From NCBI RefSeq assembly GCF_006152115.1, contig NZ_VDFU01000009.1, positions 86,540-150,539 on the forward strand: 64,000 nt of DNA, in the 5' to 3' direction. This document shows, piece by piece, positions 36,859-45,741 of this stretch; the first letter of the stretch is position 1, and each line of letters opens with the position of its first letter. The position numbers and the translations under genes were made by a program. The notes beneath the pieces are model-generated. The model was not told the DNA's origin and did no database searches. It saw only the letters and a program-made list of their open reading frames with translations. Source of the stretch: Rubellimicrobium rubrum. Lineage in GTDB: Bacteria; Pseudomonadota; Alphaproteobacteria; Rhodobacterales; Rhodobacteraceae.

Positions 36859-37638
36859 ATGGTCCAGCTTCGCCTCCCCAAGAACAGCCGCATGAGCGTG
36901 GGCAAGACCTGGCCCAAGCCTGCGGGCGCGACCAACCTCAAGACGTTCCGCATCTACCGCTGGGATCCCGAAGATGGGGCGAATCCGCGCATCGACACTT
37001 ATTTTGTCGATCTCGACAACTGCGGCCCCATGATCCTGGATGCCCTCATCTTCATCAAGGACCGGGTCGATCCGTCGCTTGCCTTCCGTCGCTCCTGCCG
37101 CGAGGGGATCTGTGGGTCCTGTTCGATGAACATCGACGGGGTGAACGCGCTGGCCTGCATCTCCGGCATCGATGAGGTCAAGGGCGACGTCCGCATCTAT
37201 CCCCTGCCGCACATGCCTGTCATCAAGGATCTCGTCCCGGACCTGTCCCACTTCTTCGGGCAGCATGCGTCGGTGCGGCCGTGGCTGGAGACCTACACCA
37301 ATGCTCCCGAGAAGGAGTGGCGGCAGTCCATCGACGACCGCAAGAAGCTCGATGGGTTGTACGAGTGCATCCTTTGCGCATGCTGCTCGACCGCCTGTCC
37401 CTCTTATTGGTGGAACGGCGATCGCTACCTTGGCCCTGCCGCCCTGCTCCATGCCTATCGCTGGATCGTGGATTCGCGGGATGAAGCCACGGGCGAGCGG
37501 CTCGACGACCTTGAGGATCCGTTCAAGCTGTACCGCTGCCATACGATCATGAATTGCGCCAAGGTCTGCCCCAAGGGGCTGAATCCGGCCAAGGCCATCA
37601 TGGACATACGGGGCCTGATGCTGGAGCGGGTCGTCTGA
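36859..37638 (+). CDS. sdhB: Succinate dehydrogenase iron-sulfur subunit
   Basis: A 259-residue subunit carrying electrons from SdhA to the membrane anchors. The [2Fe-2S] cysteines are in [16 protein letters not shown] with a later Cys (ALACIS); the [4Fe-4S] and [3Fe-4S] cysteines are in [16 protein letters not shown] and [17 protein letters not shown]. The ATG at 36859 has GAGGA upstream; an in-frame ATG 21 nt earlier is less likely. It ends the operon, converging on a small minus-strand gene. Confidence 0.95.
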   Translation: MVQLRLPKNSRMSVGKTWPKPAGATNLKTFRIYRWDPEDGANPRIDTYFVDLDNCGPMILDALIFIKDRVDPSLAFRRSCREGICGSCSMNIDGVNALACISGIDEVKGDVRIYPLPHMPVIKDLVPDLSHFFGQHASVRPWLETYTNAPEKEWRQSIDDRKKLDGLYECILCACCSTACPSYWWNGDRYLGPAALLHAYRWIVDSRDEATGERLDDLEDPFKLYRCHTIMNCAKVCPKGLNPAKAIMDIRGLMLERVV

Positions 37639-37654
37639 CGACCCCTCCCTCGGC

Positions 37655-38011
37655 CTACTCGGCGGCAACAGCCCGGTAGGTTGCTGCGTTCGCACAGAAG
37701 TCCGCGCTGCCCGTGGGGTCGTTGCTGTCGACGGCGATGCGGCAATAGCCCTCGGCGGCGCAATCCGCGCAGCACATGGCCGTGGCTATGTCGAGCGCGG
37801 GGTCCGTCTCGAGGCGCGCGGGCTCGAGACCGTTCAATTGGGCCATCCTGTTTCTCCTTTGGATCTGTTCGCACGACAGGGAGACGAGCCGCCGGATCTC
37901 GGCAGGGCTCAAGCCGTGATCCATCGCCTCCCGCACTAGCACGGCAGACGGGAAGCTCGGGGTCACGATGCGTCGCGTAGTCCAGTCCAGGCTGTTGGAC
38001 CTCGGGCGCAT
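37655..38011 (-). CDS. Small Cys-rich protein, DUF6455-like
   Basis: A 118-residue soluble protein. The N-terminal half is helical (LSPAEIRRLVSLSCEQIQRR). The C-terminal half has CCADCAAEGYC followed by SADFCANAATYR, the Cys pattern of the small DUF6455-type proteins common in Rhodobacteraceae. The cysteines could bind a metal. AGAGGGAGG precedes the ATG. A strong FNR-type box lies about 60 bp upstream, suggesting induction at low oxygen. The function is unknown and the family match is from memory. Confidence 0.7.
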   Translation of the reverse strand: MRPRSNSLDWTTRRIVTPSFPSAVLVREAMDHGLSPAEIRRLVSLSCEQIQRRNRMAQLNGLEPARLETDPALDIATAMCCADCAAEGYCRIAVDSNDPTGSADFCANAATYRAVAAE

Positions 38012-38068
38012 GGCAGACCTCCCTCTGGCGCGTTCAACAAAGGCTAGCGGGGGTTCGTGCCCTCCGAC

Positions 38069-38082
38069 ATGATCCAGATCAA
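38069..38082 (-). promoter_or_regulatory. FNR/FnrL-type box upstream of the Cys-rich protein gene
   Basis: Read on the minus strand the site is TTGATCTGGATCAT, matching TTGATnnnnATCAA at nine of ten defined positions. Its centre is about 64 bp upstream of the 38011 start codon, within the 90-bp gap after deoD. FnrL controls oxygen-responsive genes in this family. No other comparable box was found in the window. Confidence 0.6.
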
Positions 38083-38101
38083 AACGAACTGATCGTGGGT
38101 A

Positions 38102-38806
38102 TCAGGCAAAGGCGGCCTCAAGGGCGATCTCGATCATCTCGCCAAAACTCCGCTCGCGCTGATCGGCGGAAAGCTCTTCCCCCGTGACGATGTGGTCGCT
38201 GACGGTCAGGATGGCGAGGGCCCGGACTCCGTATCGAGCCGCGAGAATGTAAAGTTCGGCCGCTTCCATCTCTACGGCCAGGACGCCATGACGGGTCAAC
38301 TGCTCGGTATGATCCGCCCGCTCCGTGTAGAAGGTGTCCGAGGAGAAGATGTTGCCGACATGAAGCCGTGTCCCCCGCGCCTGGCCTGCGCGATACGCCG
38401 CGGACAGCAATCCCCAGTCGGCGATCGGTGCGTAGTTCACCTCCCGCAGAATGGTCGAGGATGGAGTGGAGACCGAGCAGGCCGCCTGCGCCAGGATGAC
38501 ATCGCGAACGAGCGTGTGCGGCTGATAGCCTCCAGCCGAGCCCACCCGGATCAACGTCCTGGCCCCATAATCCCGGATGAGTTCGTTGGCATAGATGGAC
38601 AGCGACGGCATGCCCATTCCAGATCCATGGATCGTGACGCGCTGTCCCCGCCAGATGCCGGTAAAGCCCAGCATTCCCCGGACCCGGTTTACGCAAACCG
38701 CATCGGTCAGGAATGTCTTGGCCGCCCATTCCGCGCGTAAGGGATCGCCGGGCATCAGCACCGTCTCGGCGATTTCGTCGGGCTTCGCTCCGATATGGAT
38801 TGTCAT
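38102..38806 (-). CDS. deoD: Purine-nucleoside phosphorylase, DeoD type
   Basis: A 234-residue hexameric-type PNP that splits purine (deoxy)nucleosides with phosphate. Family motifs are [41 protein letters not shown] and the late VEMEAAELY and [10 protein letters not shown] with the catalytic Asp. I chose the ATG at 38806 ([10 protein letters not shown]) to match DeoD; an in-frame ATG 42 nt upstream is possible. It is divergent from the DUF4329-type gene with 154 bp between. Confidence 0.9.
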   Translation of the reverse strand: MTIHIGAKPDEIAETVLMPGDPLRAEWAAKTFLTDAVCVNRVRGMLGFTGIWRGQRVTIHGSGMGMPSLSIYANELIRDYGARTLIRVGSAGGYQPHTLVRDVILAQAACSVSTPSSTILREVNYAPIADWGLLSAAYRAGQARGTRLHVGNIFSSDTFYTERADHTEQLTRHGVLAVEMEAAELYILAARYGVRALAILTVSDHIVTGEELSADQRERSFGEMIEIALEAAFA

Positions 38807-38960
38807 GCCGTTCCGCTCACATTGCTTGGATCCTTGTGGCGCGTCCATGCAGCGGCGTCAAACCTGAGCGGACGGGCCGGACGCGACATGGCACGCCGTC
38901 TGGGCCCTGCATTCCGGACATGGTCTTCCCGTGCTATGCCAGCGGCAAAGGAGATCTCGA

Positions 38961-39482
38961 ATGCGCCCATGCGTCGCTCTGACCCTTCTGGTCTTTTCGC
39001 TTCCGGAGTCGGGCCATGCGCAATCGCGTCCGGACGTCGACTTCATGATGGACCTATTCACGGATCTTCAGTCATTGTCCTTCGACAAGCATCGTGAATA
39101 CTGTGGCTTCGTGGGCTATGACACAAACGGCCGATTTGTGGCCACGGAACCGAGGCCAGGAACCGAGGCTTCATGCCCACTCGATTGGCCGAGCGACATG
39201 GAAGTGGTTGCCACGTACCACACGCATGGCGCTTTCGATTTCACCTATTACAATGAATTGCCGTCGGACACCGACATGCTCAGCGACCAGAGCCTGGGTG
39301 TGAACGGCTGGATCGCCACCCCAGGGGGGCGCCTTTGGTTCACCGACTCAGAACGGATGGTCGCCAAGCAGGTCTGTGGGGTGGGATGCCTTCCAATCGC
39401 GCCCAACTTCTACAAAAGCCAAGCGGGCGAGATTGCGAAACGCTACAGCTATGACGAACTGGTGGATCGACTGGGCCGGTAA
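38961..39482 (+). CDS. Exported DUF4329-type protein
   Basis: A 173-residue protein with a signal peptide (residues 1-20, ending GHA before QSRP). The core matches DUF4329: a TYHTHG motif at 85-90, then PSDTDMLSDQ, GWIATPGGRLWF and a C-terminal helical region. DUF4329 is often found at the end of polymorphic toxins and is related to JAB/MPN-like peptidase folds by its His-x-His. Here it is alone and secreted, with no toxin repeats or neighbouring immunity gene. AAAGGAGA precedes the ATG. Codon use is somewhat more AT-rich than in neighbours, hinting at transfer. Confidence 0.75.
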   Translation: MRPCVALTLLVFSLPESGHAQSRPDVDFMMDLFTDLQSLSFDKHREYCGFVGYDTNGRFVATEPRPGTEASCPLDWPSDMEVVATYHTHGAFDFTYYNELPSDTDMLSDQSLGVNGWIATPGGRLWFTDSERMVAKQVCGVGCLPIAPNFYKSQAGEIAKRYSYDELVDRLGR

Positions 39483-39507
39483 TCGCCCCGTCGTTGTCCC
39501 GAAGCGC

Positions 39508-39852
39508 TTAGCGGACCATCAAATCCTCAAGCGGGCGCCCGGCCGCTTCGGCCTCATGGAACCAGCGGGGACGGCGACCCCGTCCCGACCATGTCTGCTC
39601 GGGATTGTCGGGATTGCGGAAACGCGGCGCGCTTGCTGGAGCTTGTTCCCCCTCCGGACGTCCCCGGCGCGTACGGCCCTGGTTCATCAGAGACATTAAC
39701 TCGACCAAGGTGAAGCCATGCTCCCGCGCGGCGTCCTCGGCGGCTTTCAGCGCATTGCGCTTGTCCCGATCGCCCACTGTGGCGATCGCCTTATCGATAT
39801 TGGCGCGAAGCTGCATCAGCTCCTTGCGCGACATGCTCTCGAATTCGTTCAT
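39508..39852 (-). CDS. H-NS-like nucleoid protein (HvrA/Spb type)
   Basis: A 114-residue H-NS family protein. The N-terminal half is a predicted coiled-coil for oligomerisation (SRKELMQLRANIDKAIA). A proline/Gly linker follows, and the C-terminal DNA-binding motif is PEQTWSGRGRRPRWF, the AT-hook-like core of HvrA. Such proteins regulate photosynthesis or AT-rich foreign DNA in this group. It has its own AT-rich 160-bp upstream region, shared with the divergent acyltransferase gene. Confidence 0.85.
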   Translation of the reverse strand: MNEFESMSRKELMQLRANIDKAIATVGDRDKRNALKAAEDAAREHGFTLVELMSLMNQGRTRRGRPEGEQAPASAPRFRNPDNPEQTWSGRGRRPRWFHEAEAAGRPLEDLMVR

Positions 39853-40012
39853 TCTTCATTCCCTCGTTGATCTCCCGAAACCATCGACACTGGATATGAG
39901 CACCACATGGAAGATTTTTAGTCCATATAGCAGCCAATTCAATCACGCAATCGCGGCATCGCCAATCTTTTACCGATATTGCCATGACCTGCCCTAGGGT
40001 GAATTCCCGCCC
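39853..40012. promoter_or_regulatory. AT-rich divergent promoter region of the H-NS-like and acyltransferase genes
   Basis: This 160-bp gap is markedly more AT-rich than the surroundings, especially 39903-39980. The composition is what an H-NS-like protein prefers, so autoregulation is plausible. No clear pair of -35/-10 hexamers or inverted repeats stood out. Confidence 0.4.
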
Positions 40013-41440
40013 TTGATGACCGACGGATGGGATTGTCGAGACCGGTCATCCCTGTCATGGCTCCGGGTCATGACCCGGACCGTCGCCATTCCCCTCTGGC
40101 TCCTGATCCTGATCCTGCTGTTCGCTGGCGTCACCTTCGCCTCGCATTTTCTTTTTCCGTCGGTGCGGTGGTTTTTCCGCCGCCGGATGGAGCGGGTGGT
40201 GGCGCGGCTCAACACCCGCCTGAAGCGTCCGATCGAGCCATTCAAGCTGGCCCGCCGCTACGACATGATCCAGCGGCTGATCTATGATCCCGCCGTTGCC
40301 CGCGCGGTGGCCGAGGAGGCCCATGCCCAAGGCATTCCCGAGAACGTGGCCTTTGAGCGGGCGCGCGACTTCGCCCGCGAGATCGTGCCGGGGTTCTCGG
40401 CTACAGTCTATTTCGGTTGGGGAACGCGACTGGCCCGGTGGCTCAGCCGATCCCTTTACCGGATCCGGCTGTCCGAGATCGATCTGGCGGGACTCGACCG
40501 GCTGCCTTCCGACGCTGCGGTCGTTTTCGTGATGAATCATCGGTCCAACATGGATTACGTGCTGGTAACCTGGCTGGTGTCCGGATCGGGTGCGCTGAGT
40601 TACGCGGTCGGGGAATGGGCTCGGGTCTGGCCGCTGTCGGGAATGATCCGCATGATGGGGGCCTTCTTCATCCGACGCCGCGACCGCGGGGCGCTCTACC
40701 GCAGGGTTCTCGCGCGGTATGTGCAATTGGCCACCGCCGGAGGCGTGACGCAGGCCATCTTTCCCGAAGGTCGGCTAAGCGTCGACGGCCGTATGGGCGA
40801 GCCTCGGTTGGGCCTTCTCAGCTACATCGTCGAAGGGGTGCCTGATCGTGCGCGCGACGTGATCTTCGTGCCGACGGCGCTGAATTACGACCGGGTGATC
40901 GAGGATCGTTTCCTCATCAAGGCAGGAGTGACTGGAGTCCGACGGTTTCGTCCCTCGCTGGCGGAGGTGATGGGCGGGCTGGGCCAGCATGTCTGGCGGC
41001 GGGTCACGCGGCGGTTCCGCGGTTTCGGCACCGCCAAGGTCGCCTTGGGGCAGCCCCTGTCGCTTCGGGCCTTTCTTGCCCAGGAGCCAGAGCATCCGAC
41101 CGAGGCGCTCGCCGCCGAACTGATGAGAAGGGTGAGCGGGGTCATGCCCGTCGTGCCGGTCCCGCTCGTGGCGCGGCACCTGCTGGACGGCCTCCCCCGG
41201 ACGCCGGAGGCGCTGGTTGCCGCCGTTCGAGCCGACCTATCCCATCTGGCGGCCAAAGGTCTCGATCTGCCCGGACGAGGTCCGGCCAAGATCGTGGAGG
41301 ATGCGCTGGGCCTGCTTGACGACCGCGGCGTCGTCACGCGTGGGCCCGCGGGCGTCGCGCGCAAGCCGCACGAAGCCGACCTCTTTGCCTATTACGCGAG
41401 CAGCATCGCTCACCACTTCGCGACCTCGGCTGGGGACTGA
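40013..41440 (+). CDS. PlsB-like glycerol-phosphate acyltransferase
   Basis: A 475-residue PlsC-domain protein. After an N-terminal membrane segment (about 23-48), the acyltransferase domain has block I NHRSNMD with His176 and Asp181 (HX4D), a GAFFIRR block and the FPEGRLS block. Sequence outside the domain resembles PlsB-type enzymes that acylate glycerol-3-phosphate, but it is about half the size of E. coli PlsB. It probably acts at the inner membrane in phospholipid synthesis. The start is uncertain: ATGATG at 40013 or ATG at 40070; neither has a good ribosome-binding site. Confidence 0.8.
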   Translation: MMTDGWDCRDRSSLSWLRVMTRTVAIPLWLLILILLFAGVTFASHFLFPSVRWFFRRRMERVVARLNTRLKRPIEPFKLARRYDMIQRLIYDPAVARAVAEEAHAQGIPENVAFERARDFAREIVPGFSATVYFGWGTRLARWLSRSLYRIRLSEIDLAGLDRLPSDAAVVFVMNHRSNMDYVLVTWLVSGSGALSYAVGEWARVWPLSGMIRMMGAFFIRRRDRGALYRRVLARYVQLATAGGVTQAIFPEGRLSVDGRMGEPRLGLLSYIVEGVPDRARDVIFVPTALNYDRVIEDRFLIKAGVTGVRRFRPSLAEVMGGLGQHVWRRVTRRFRGFGTAKVALGQPLSLRAFLAQEPEHPTEALAAELMRRVSGVMPVVPVPLVARHLLDGLPRTPEALVAAVRADLSHLAAKGLDLPGRGPAKIVEDALGLLDDRGVVTRGPAGVARKPHEADLFAYYASSIAHHFATSAGD

Positions 41441-41460
41441 ATTTTTCCGTTTGGTAAAAT
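41441..41460. promoter_or_regulatory. Palindrome upstream of preT, candidate repressor operator
   Basis: ATTTTTCCGTTTGGTAAAAT is an inverted repeat (ATTTTTCC / GGTAAAAT, 7 of 8 pairs, 4-bp centre) immediately after the acyltransferase stop and 52 bp before the preT ATG. The TTTGGTAAAA core recalls the TGGTCAA half-site of RutR-type pyrimidine regulators. It is very AT-rich against its surroundings and likely overlaps the promoter. No regulator gene is adjacent. Confidence 0.5.
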
Positions 41461-41511
41461 TTTTGGCCTATGGCAGGCTCGGCCAGAATAACGCTCAACG
41501 GGGAGCCCCAG

Positions 41512-42837
41512 ATGAACAGCCCGCAGACGCCCGGCGTCGTCCCGCACCGCCTCAATGGCGGACGGATCGCCGCCAACTTCTCGGACGCGCAACTGCCCTT
41601 CGACCAGCATGAAGCGCGTGTCGCGGCGGACCGCTGCTATTTCTGCTACGACGCCCCCTGCATCGCGGCTTGCCCGACCGAGATCGACATCCCGCTGTTC
41701 ATCCGGCAGATCCTGGCCGGCAACCCCGAGGTGGCGGCCAAGACGATCTGGGACGCCAATATCTTTGGCGGCGCCTGCGCCCGGGTCTGCCCGACCGAGC
41801 AGCTGTGCGAAGGCTCCTGCGTCCGTGAGGTCGCCGAGGGCAAGCCGGTCGAGATCGGGCGGCTTCAGCGCTATGCCACGGATGCCGGTATGGCGACCAA
41901 CACGCACCCTTATGCGCGTGCGCCCTCCACCGGCCGCCGCATCGCGGTAGTGGGGGCAGGGCCTGCAGGCCTGTCATGCGCGCATCGGCTGGCGATGCAC
42001 GGCCATGACGTCGTGGTGTTCGACCGCCGCCTCAAGCCCGGCGGGCTGAATGAATACGGCATCGCCGCCTACAAGGTGCCCCATGACTTCGCGCAGGCCG
42101 AGGTGGACTGGCTGCTGCGGATCGGCGGCATCGAATTGCGGATGGGCGTGGAACTGGGCCGCGACATGAGCATCGACCAGCTTCGGCAGGATTTCGACGC
42201 GGTGTTCCTTGGCATCGGGCTTCAGGGCGTGAATGCCTTGCGTGCCCCGGGCGAGGACAAGGGCGAGGTGCGTGACGCCGTGGAGTTCATCGCCGGGCTG
42301 CGGCAGGCGCAGGACAAGGGCGCAATCCCCATCGGCCGCAGCGTCGTCGTCATCGGCGGTGGCATGACTGCTATCGACGCCGCCGTGCAGTCCAAGGCGC
42401 TGGGGGCCGAGAACGTCACCATCGTCTATCGCCGCGACCAGTCGCAGATGAGCGCGTCCGGCTACGAGCAGGACCACGCCAAGCATGTCGGCGTCCGCAT
42501 CGTCCACGAGGCCGCGCCCGTGGAGATCCGGGGCAACGGCGTCGCCCACGAGGTCCAGTTCGCCTACACCGAGACCACGCCCGAGGGGCTGCGGATTTCC
42601 GACAACGGCTTCCGCCTCGAGGCTGATCAGGTGTTCAAGGCCATCGGCCAGACGCTTGGGGTGCTGCCCGACGGGATGTCGGCCATGGGGGGCAAGATCG
42701 ATCCCACCAGCCTTCCCGCCGGAGTCTGGGTGGGCGGTGACTGCGCGCCGGGCGGGCAGGACCTGACGGTGACGGCTGCCGCGCAGGGGCGCGACGCGGC
42801 CGAGGCGATCCATGCGGCGCTGATGGGGAGGAACTGA
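41512..42837 (+). CDS. preT: NAD-dependent dihydropyrimidine dehydrogenase, PreT (NAD/FAD) subunit
   Basis: A 441-residue glutamate-synthase-small-subunit-like protein. It has N-terminal [4Fe-4S] cysteines (CYFCYDAPCIAACP and CARVCPTEQLCEGSC), an FAD motif VVGAGPAGLSCA, a second nucleotide motif VIGGGMTAIDAA, and the closing GVWVGGDCAPGGQDLTVTAAAQGRDAAEAI region. With PreA it reduces uracil and thymine to dihydropyrimidines. The ATG at 41512 follows GGGAG. It precedes preA by 3 bp. Confidence 0.9.
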   Translation: MNSPQTPGVVPHRLNGGRIAANFSDAQLPFDQHEARVAADRCYFCYDAPCIAACPTEIDIPLFIRQILAGNPEVAAKTIWDANIFGGACARVCPTEQLCEGSCVREVAEGKPVEIGRLQRYATDAGMATNTHPYARAPSTGRRIAVVGAGPAGLSCAHRLAMHGHDVVVFDRRLKPGGLNEYGIAAYKVPHDFAQAEVDWLLRIGGIELRMGVELGRDMSIDQLRQDFDAVFLGIGLQGVNALRAPGEDKGEVRDAVEFIAGLRQAQDKGAIPIGRSVVVIGGGMTAIDAAVQSKALGAENVTIVYRRDQSQMSASGYEQDHAKHVGVRIVHEAAPVEIRGNGVAHEVQFAYTETTPEGLRISDNGFRLEADQVFKAIGQTLGVLPDGMSAMGGKIDPTSLPAGVWVGGDCAPGGQDLTVTAAAQGRDAAEAIHAALMGRN

Positions 42838-42840
42838 TCC

Positions 42841-44142
42841 ATGGCGAATCTCGCGACCAACTTCATTGGGATCCGCAGCCCGAACCCGTTCTGGCTCGCC
42901 TCCGCGCCGCCCACCGACAAGGAGTACAACGTCCGCCGCGCCTATGAGGCCGGCTGGGGCGGGGTGGTCTGGAAGACGCTGGGCTCTGAAGGACCGCCCG
43001 TCGTTAACGTCAACGGCCCGCGCTACGGCGTGATCTACGGCGCCGATCGCCGCGTCATGGGCATTAACAACATCGAGCTGATCACCGACCGCCCGCTCGA
43101 GGTGAACCTGCGCGAGATCAAGTCGGTCAAGCGCGACTACCCGGACCGGGCGCTGATCATCAGCCTCATGGTGCCCTGCGACGAGGATTCGTGGAAATCG
43201 ATCCTCGCCCGGATCGAGGACACCGGCGCGGACGGGGTGGAGCTGAACTTTGGCTGCCCGCACGGCATGGCCGAGCGCGGCATGGGCTCGGCGGTGGGGC
43301 AGGTGCCCGAATACATCGAGATGGTCACGCGTTGGGTGAAGACCCATTCGCGCATGCCCTGCATCGTGAAGCTGACGCCCAACATCAGCGACATCCGCAA
43401 GCCGGCCGAGGCGGCGAAGCGCGGCGGGGCGGATGCGGTTTCCCTCATCAACACCATCAACTCCATCACCAGCGTCGACCTCGACGACTTCGCGCCCGAG
43501 CCCAAGATCGACGGCAAGGGCACGCATGGCGGCTATTGCGGCCCGGCGGTGAAGCCCATCGCCCTCAACATGGTGGCCGAGATCGCGCGCTCGCCCGAGA
43601 CGCGGGGCCTTCCCATCTCGGGCATCGGCGGCGTCACCACCTGGCGCGACGCGGCCGAGTTCATGGCGCTGGGGGCGGGCTCCGTGCAAGTCTGCACGGC
43701 GGCCATGACCTACGGCTTCAAGATCGTAGAGGAGATGATCACGGGCCTGTCTGCCTATATGGACAGGAAGGGTTTCACCTCGGTCGATCAACTCGTAGGC
43801 CGCGCGGTGCCGAACGTCACCGACTGGCAGTTCCTGAACCTTAACTACGTCACCAAGGCACGGATCGACCAGGACCTGTGCATCTCATGCGGGCGCTGCT
43901 TTGCGGCCTGCGAGGACACGTCCCACCAAGCTATCGCGATCAACCCGGGCCGGGTCTTCACCGTCAAGGATGAGGAATGCGTGGCCTGCAACCTGTGCGT
44001 GGACGTCTGCCCCGTGCAGGACTGCATCACCATGGTGGAACTGCCCAAGGGCACCATGGACCCGCGCACCGGGATCGTGGTCGGGGACTATGCCAACTGG
44101 ACCACGCACCCCAACAATCCCATGGCCCGCGCGGCGGAATAA
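42841..44142 (+). CDS. preA: NAD-dependent dihydropyrimidine dehydrogenase, PreA (catalytic) subunit
   Basis: A 433-residue subunit. An FMN-binding dihydroorotate dehydrogenase-like barrel (about 1-330) has KTLGSEGPP, ELNFGCPHG and SGIGGVTTWRDAAEF. It is followed by two ferredoxin-type [4Fe-4S] motifs, CISCGRCFAAC and CVACNLCVDVC (about 345-400). It catalyses the first step of reductive pyrimidine breakdown. The later genes of that pathway (dihydropyrimidinase, beta-ureidopropionase) are not in the window. Confidence 0.93.
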   Translation: MANLATNFIGIRSPNPFWLASAPPTDKEYNVRRAYEAGWGGVVWKTLGSEGPPVVNVNGPRYGVIYGADRRVMGINNIELITDRPLEVNLREIKSVKRDYPDRALIISLMVPCDEDSWKSILARIEDTGADGVELNFGCPHGMAERGMGSAVGQVPEYIEMVTRWVKTHSRMPCIVKLTPNISDIRKPAEAAKRGGADAVSLINTINSITSVDLDDFAPEPKIDGKGTHGGYCGPAVKPIALNMVAEIARSPETRGLPISGIGGVTTWRDAAEFMALGAGSVQVCTAAMTYGFKIVEEMITGLSAYMDRKGFTSVDQLVGRAVPNVTDWQFLNLNYVTKARIDQDLCISCGRCFAACEDTSHQAIAINPGRVFTVKDEECVACNLCVDVCPVQDCITMVELPKGTMDPRTGIVVGDYANWTTHPNNPMARAAE

Positions 44143-44151
44143 GGGGCCGGG

Positions 44152-44688
44152 TTGGCTGACCTCATCGAGCGGCTCGGGCTGTCGGGGCCCGGGCAGGCCT
44201 TTATCCTGTTCGGCGCCACCGCGGTCTTCCTGGCGGCGCCGGACATCGATCTCATGCTCCTACGGCTCCTGCATCACCGGTCCATCCTGACGCATTCGGT
44301 GCTGCTGCCGTTCCTCGTGCTCTGGTTTCTGCCGGCGCTCGGTCCTGCGGCAGCGGCCGGGGCCTTCCTGGGCGTGGCGATCCACCTTTCGGCGGACCTC
44401 CTGTCGCCCGCGCGCGGTTATGGCCAGATCTACCTGCCCGAACCGTTCCAAGTCGGCCTGGGGGGCTGGAGCCATGTCTGGCTCCTCCTCAACGCCTTGG
44501 CTGCGGCATGGCTGGCCGTGGCGATCCTGCCGGTCGGTGAAGGCTGGCGCCTCCTTGCCGCAGGGACAGGTGTGGTGGCGGCCCTCTGCTATGGCTTGGG
44601 TAACGAACGGTCGATCATGGCGGTTATCGTAGCGCTCGCCGTGGTCGGGGCCGGCCAGTACGCCTATCTCTGGCTCCAGCCGCACTAG
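44152..44688 (+). CDS. Small membrane protein, YdjM-type putative metal-dependent hydrolase
   Basis: A 178-residue polytopic membrane protein. It carries PDIDLML and HHRSILTHS, the D-x-D and HR-x2-THS pattern of the YdjM/PF04307 membrane hydrolases, then HLSADLLSP and four to five hydrophobic segments. The likely start is a TTG 9 bp after the preA stop, preceded by AAGGGG; no better start is present upstream. The substrate is unknown. It may be co-transcribed with preTA. Confidence 0.72.
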   Translation: MADLIERLGLSGPGQAFILFGATAVFLAAPDIDLMLLRLLHHRSILTHSVLLPFLVLWFLPALGPAAAAGAFLGVAIHLSADLLSPARGYGQIYLPEPFQVGLGGWSHVWLLLNALAAAWLAVAILPVGEGWRLLAAGTGVVAALCYGLGNERSIMAVIVALAVVGAGQYAYLWLQPH

Positions 44689-44751
44689 GCGGGGTTGCAC
44701 GGGCTCTCTCCCGTTCCCACCTTGGAACCTTCCGACCCCCGAGGAACGCGC

Positions 44752-45741
44752 ATGGAACTCTCCGTTCTCGACCTTTGCCCCATCGTGGAGGGTGGTGACG
44801 CTGCGCGCGCCCTTGGCGAATCCGTGACCCTCGCCCAGGAGGCGGAGCGGCTGGGCTTCCACCGTTTCTGGCTGGCCGAGCATCACAACATGCCCGGCAT
44901 TGCCTCATCGGCCACGCCGCTCGCCATCCAGCATGTGGCGGCGAACACGAGGACGATCCGCTTGGGCGCGGGCGGGATCATGCTGCCGAACCATGCCCCG
45001 CTGGTCATCGCCGAGCAGTTTGGCACGCTCGCCTCGCTTCACCCGGGGCGGATCGACCTCGGGCTTGGCCGGGCGCCGGGGACGGACATGCTGACTGCCC
45101 GTGCCCTTCGGCGTCACATGGCCGAGGAGGACAGCTTTCCCCAGGATGTGGTCGAGCTTCTGGGCTACCTGTCTAAGGAAGGGGAGGGAGCGCGCGTTCA
45201 GGCCGTGCCCGGCGCAGGGACCGAGGTGCCGGTCTGGATCCTGGGCTCCTCGCTTTATGGCGCGCAACTCGCGGCCTATCTGGGTCTGCCCTATGCCTTC
45301 GCCTCGCACTTCGCCCCGGCCCATCTGGAGGAGGCGCTGGAGGTGTACCGCGCGACCTTCCGTCCGTCCCAGTGGCTCGATGCGCCCTACGCCATGGTTG
45401 CTATGGGCGCCTGTGCTGCTGCGACGGACGCCGAGGCCGATCATCTGCGGACCTCGCAGGTCCTCTCCTTTGCCCGGCTCCGCACTGGCAAGGCGGGCAA
45501 GCTGCCCCCGCCGGGTTCGCTGGCCGAGGTATCCCGGGACGCGATGGTCGGGGTGAACCATGCCCTGTCCCTGTCGGCCGTGGGCAGTCCGGCCACCGTG
45601 CGCCGCAAGCTGGAAGAGGTGACAGCCCGCTACAAGCCCGACGAGATCATCCTGGCCGGCATGATCTACGACCTCGATGCGCGGCTCACCTCCCTTCGCA
45701 TCATGGCCGAGGCCGGGCAGGAGCTTTGCGCGGCGGCCTAG
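44752..45741 (+). CDS. LLM-class flavin-dependent oxidoreductase
   Basis: A 329-residue luciferase-like monooxygenase-family TIM barrel with FMN/F420-type features: [71 protein letters not shown]. This is the broad group containing E. coli YhbW. The physiological reaction is unknown. GAGGAAC precedes the ATG. The gene ends 4 bp inside the convergent cobD end. Confidence 0.87.
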   Translation: MELSVLDLCPIVEGGDAARALGESVTLAQEAERLGFHRFWLAEHHNMPGIASSATPLAIQHVAANTRTIRLGAGGIMLPNHAPLVIAEQFGTLASLHPGRIDLGLGRAPGTDMLTARALRRHMAEEDSFPQDVVELLGYLSKEGEGARVQAVPGAGTEVPVWILGSSLYGAQLAAYLGLPYAFASHFAPAHLEEALEVYRATFRPSQWLDAPYAMVAMGACAAATDAEADHLRTSQVLSFARLRTGKAGKLPPPGSLAEVSRDAMVGVNHALSLSAVGSPATVRRKLEEVTARYKPDEIILAGMIYDLDARLTSLRIMAEAGQELCAAA

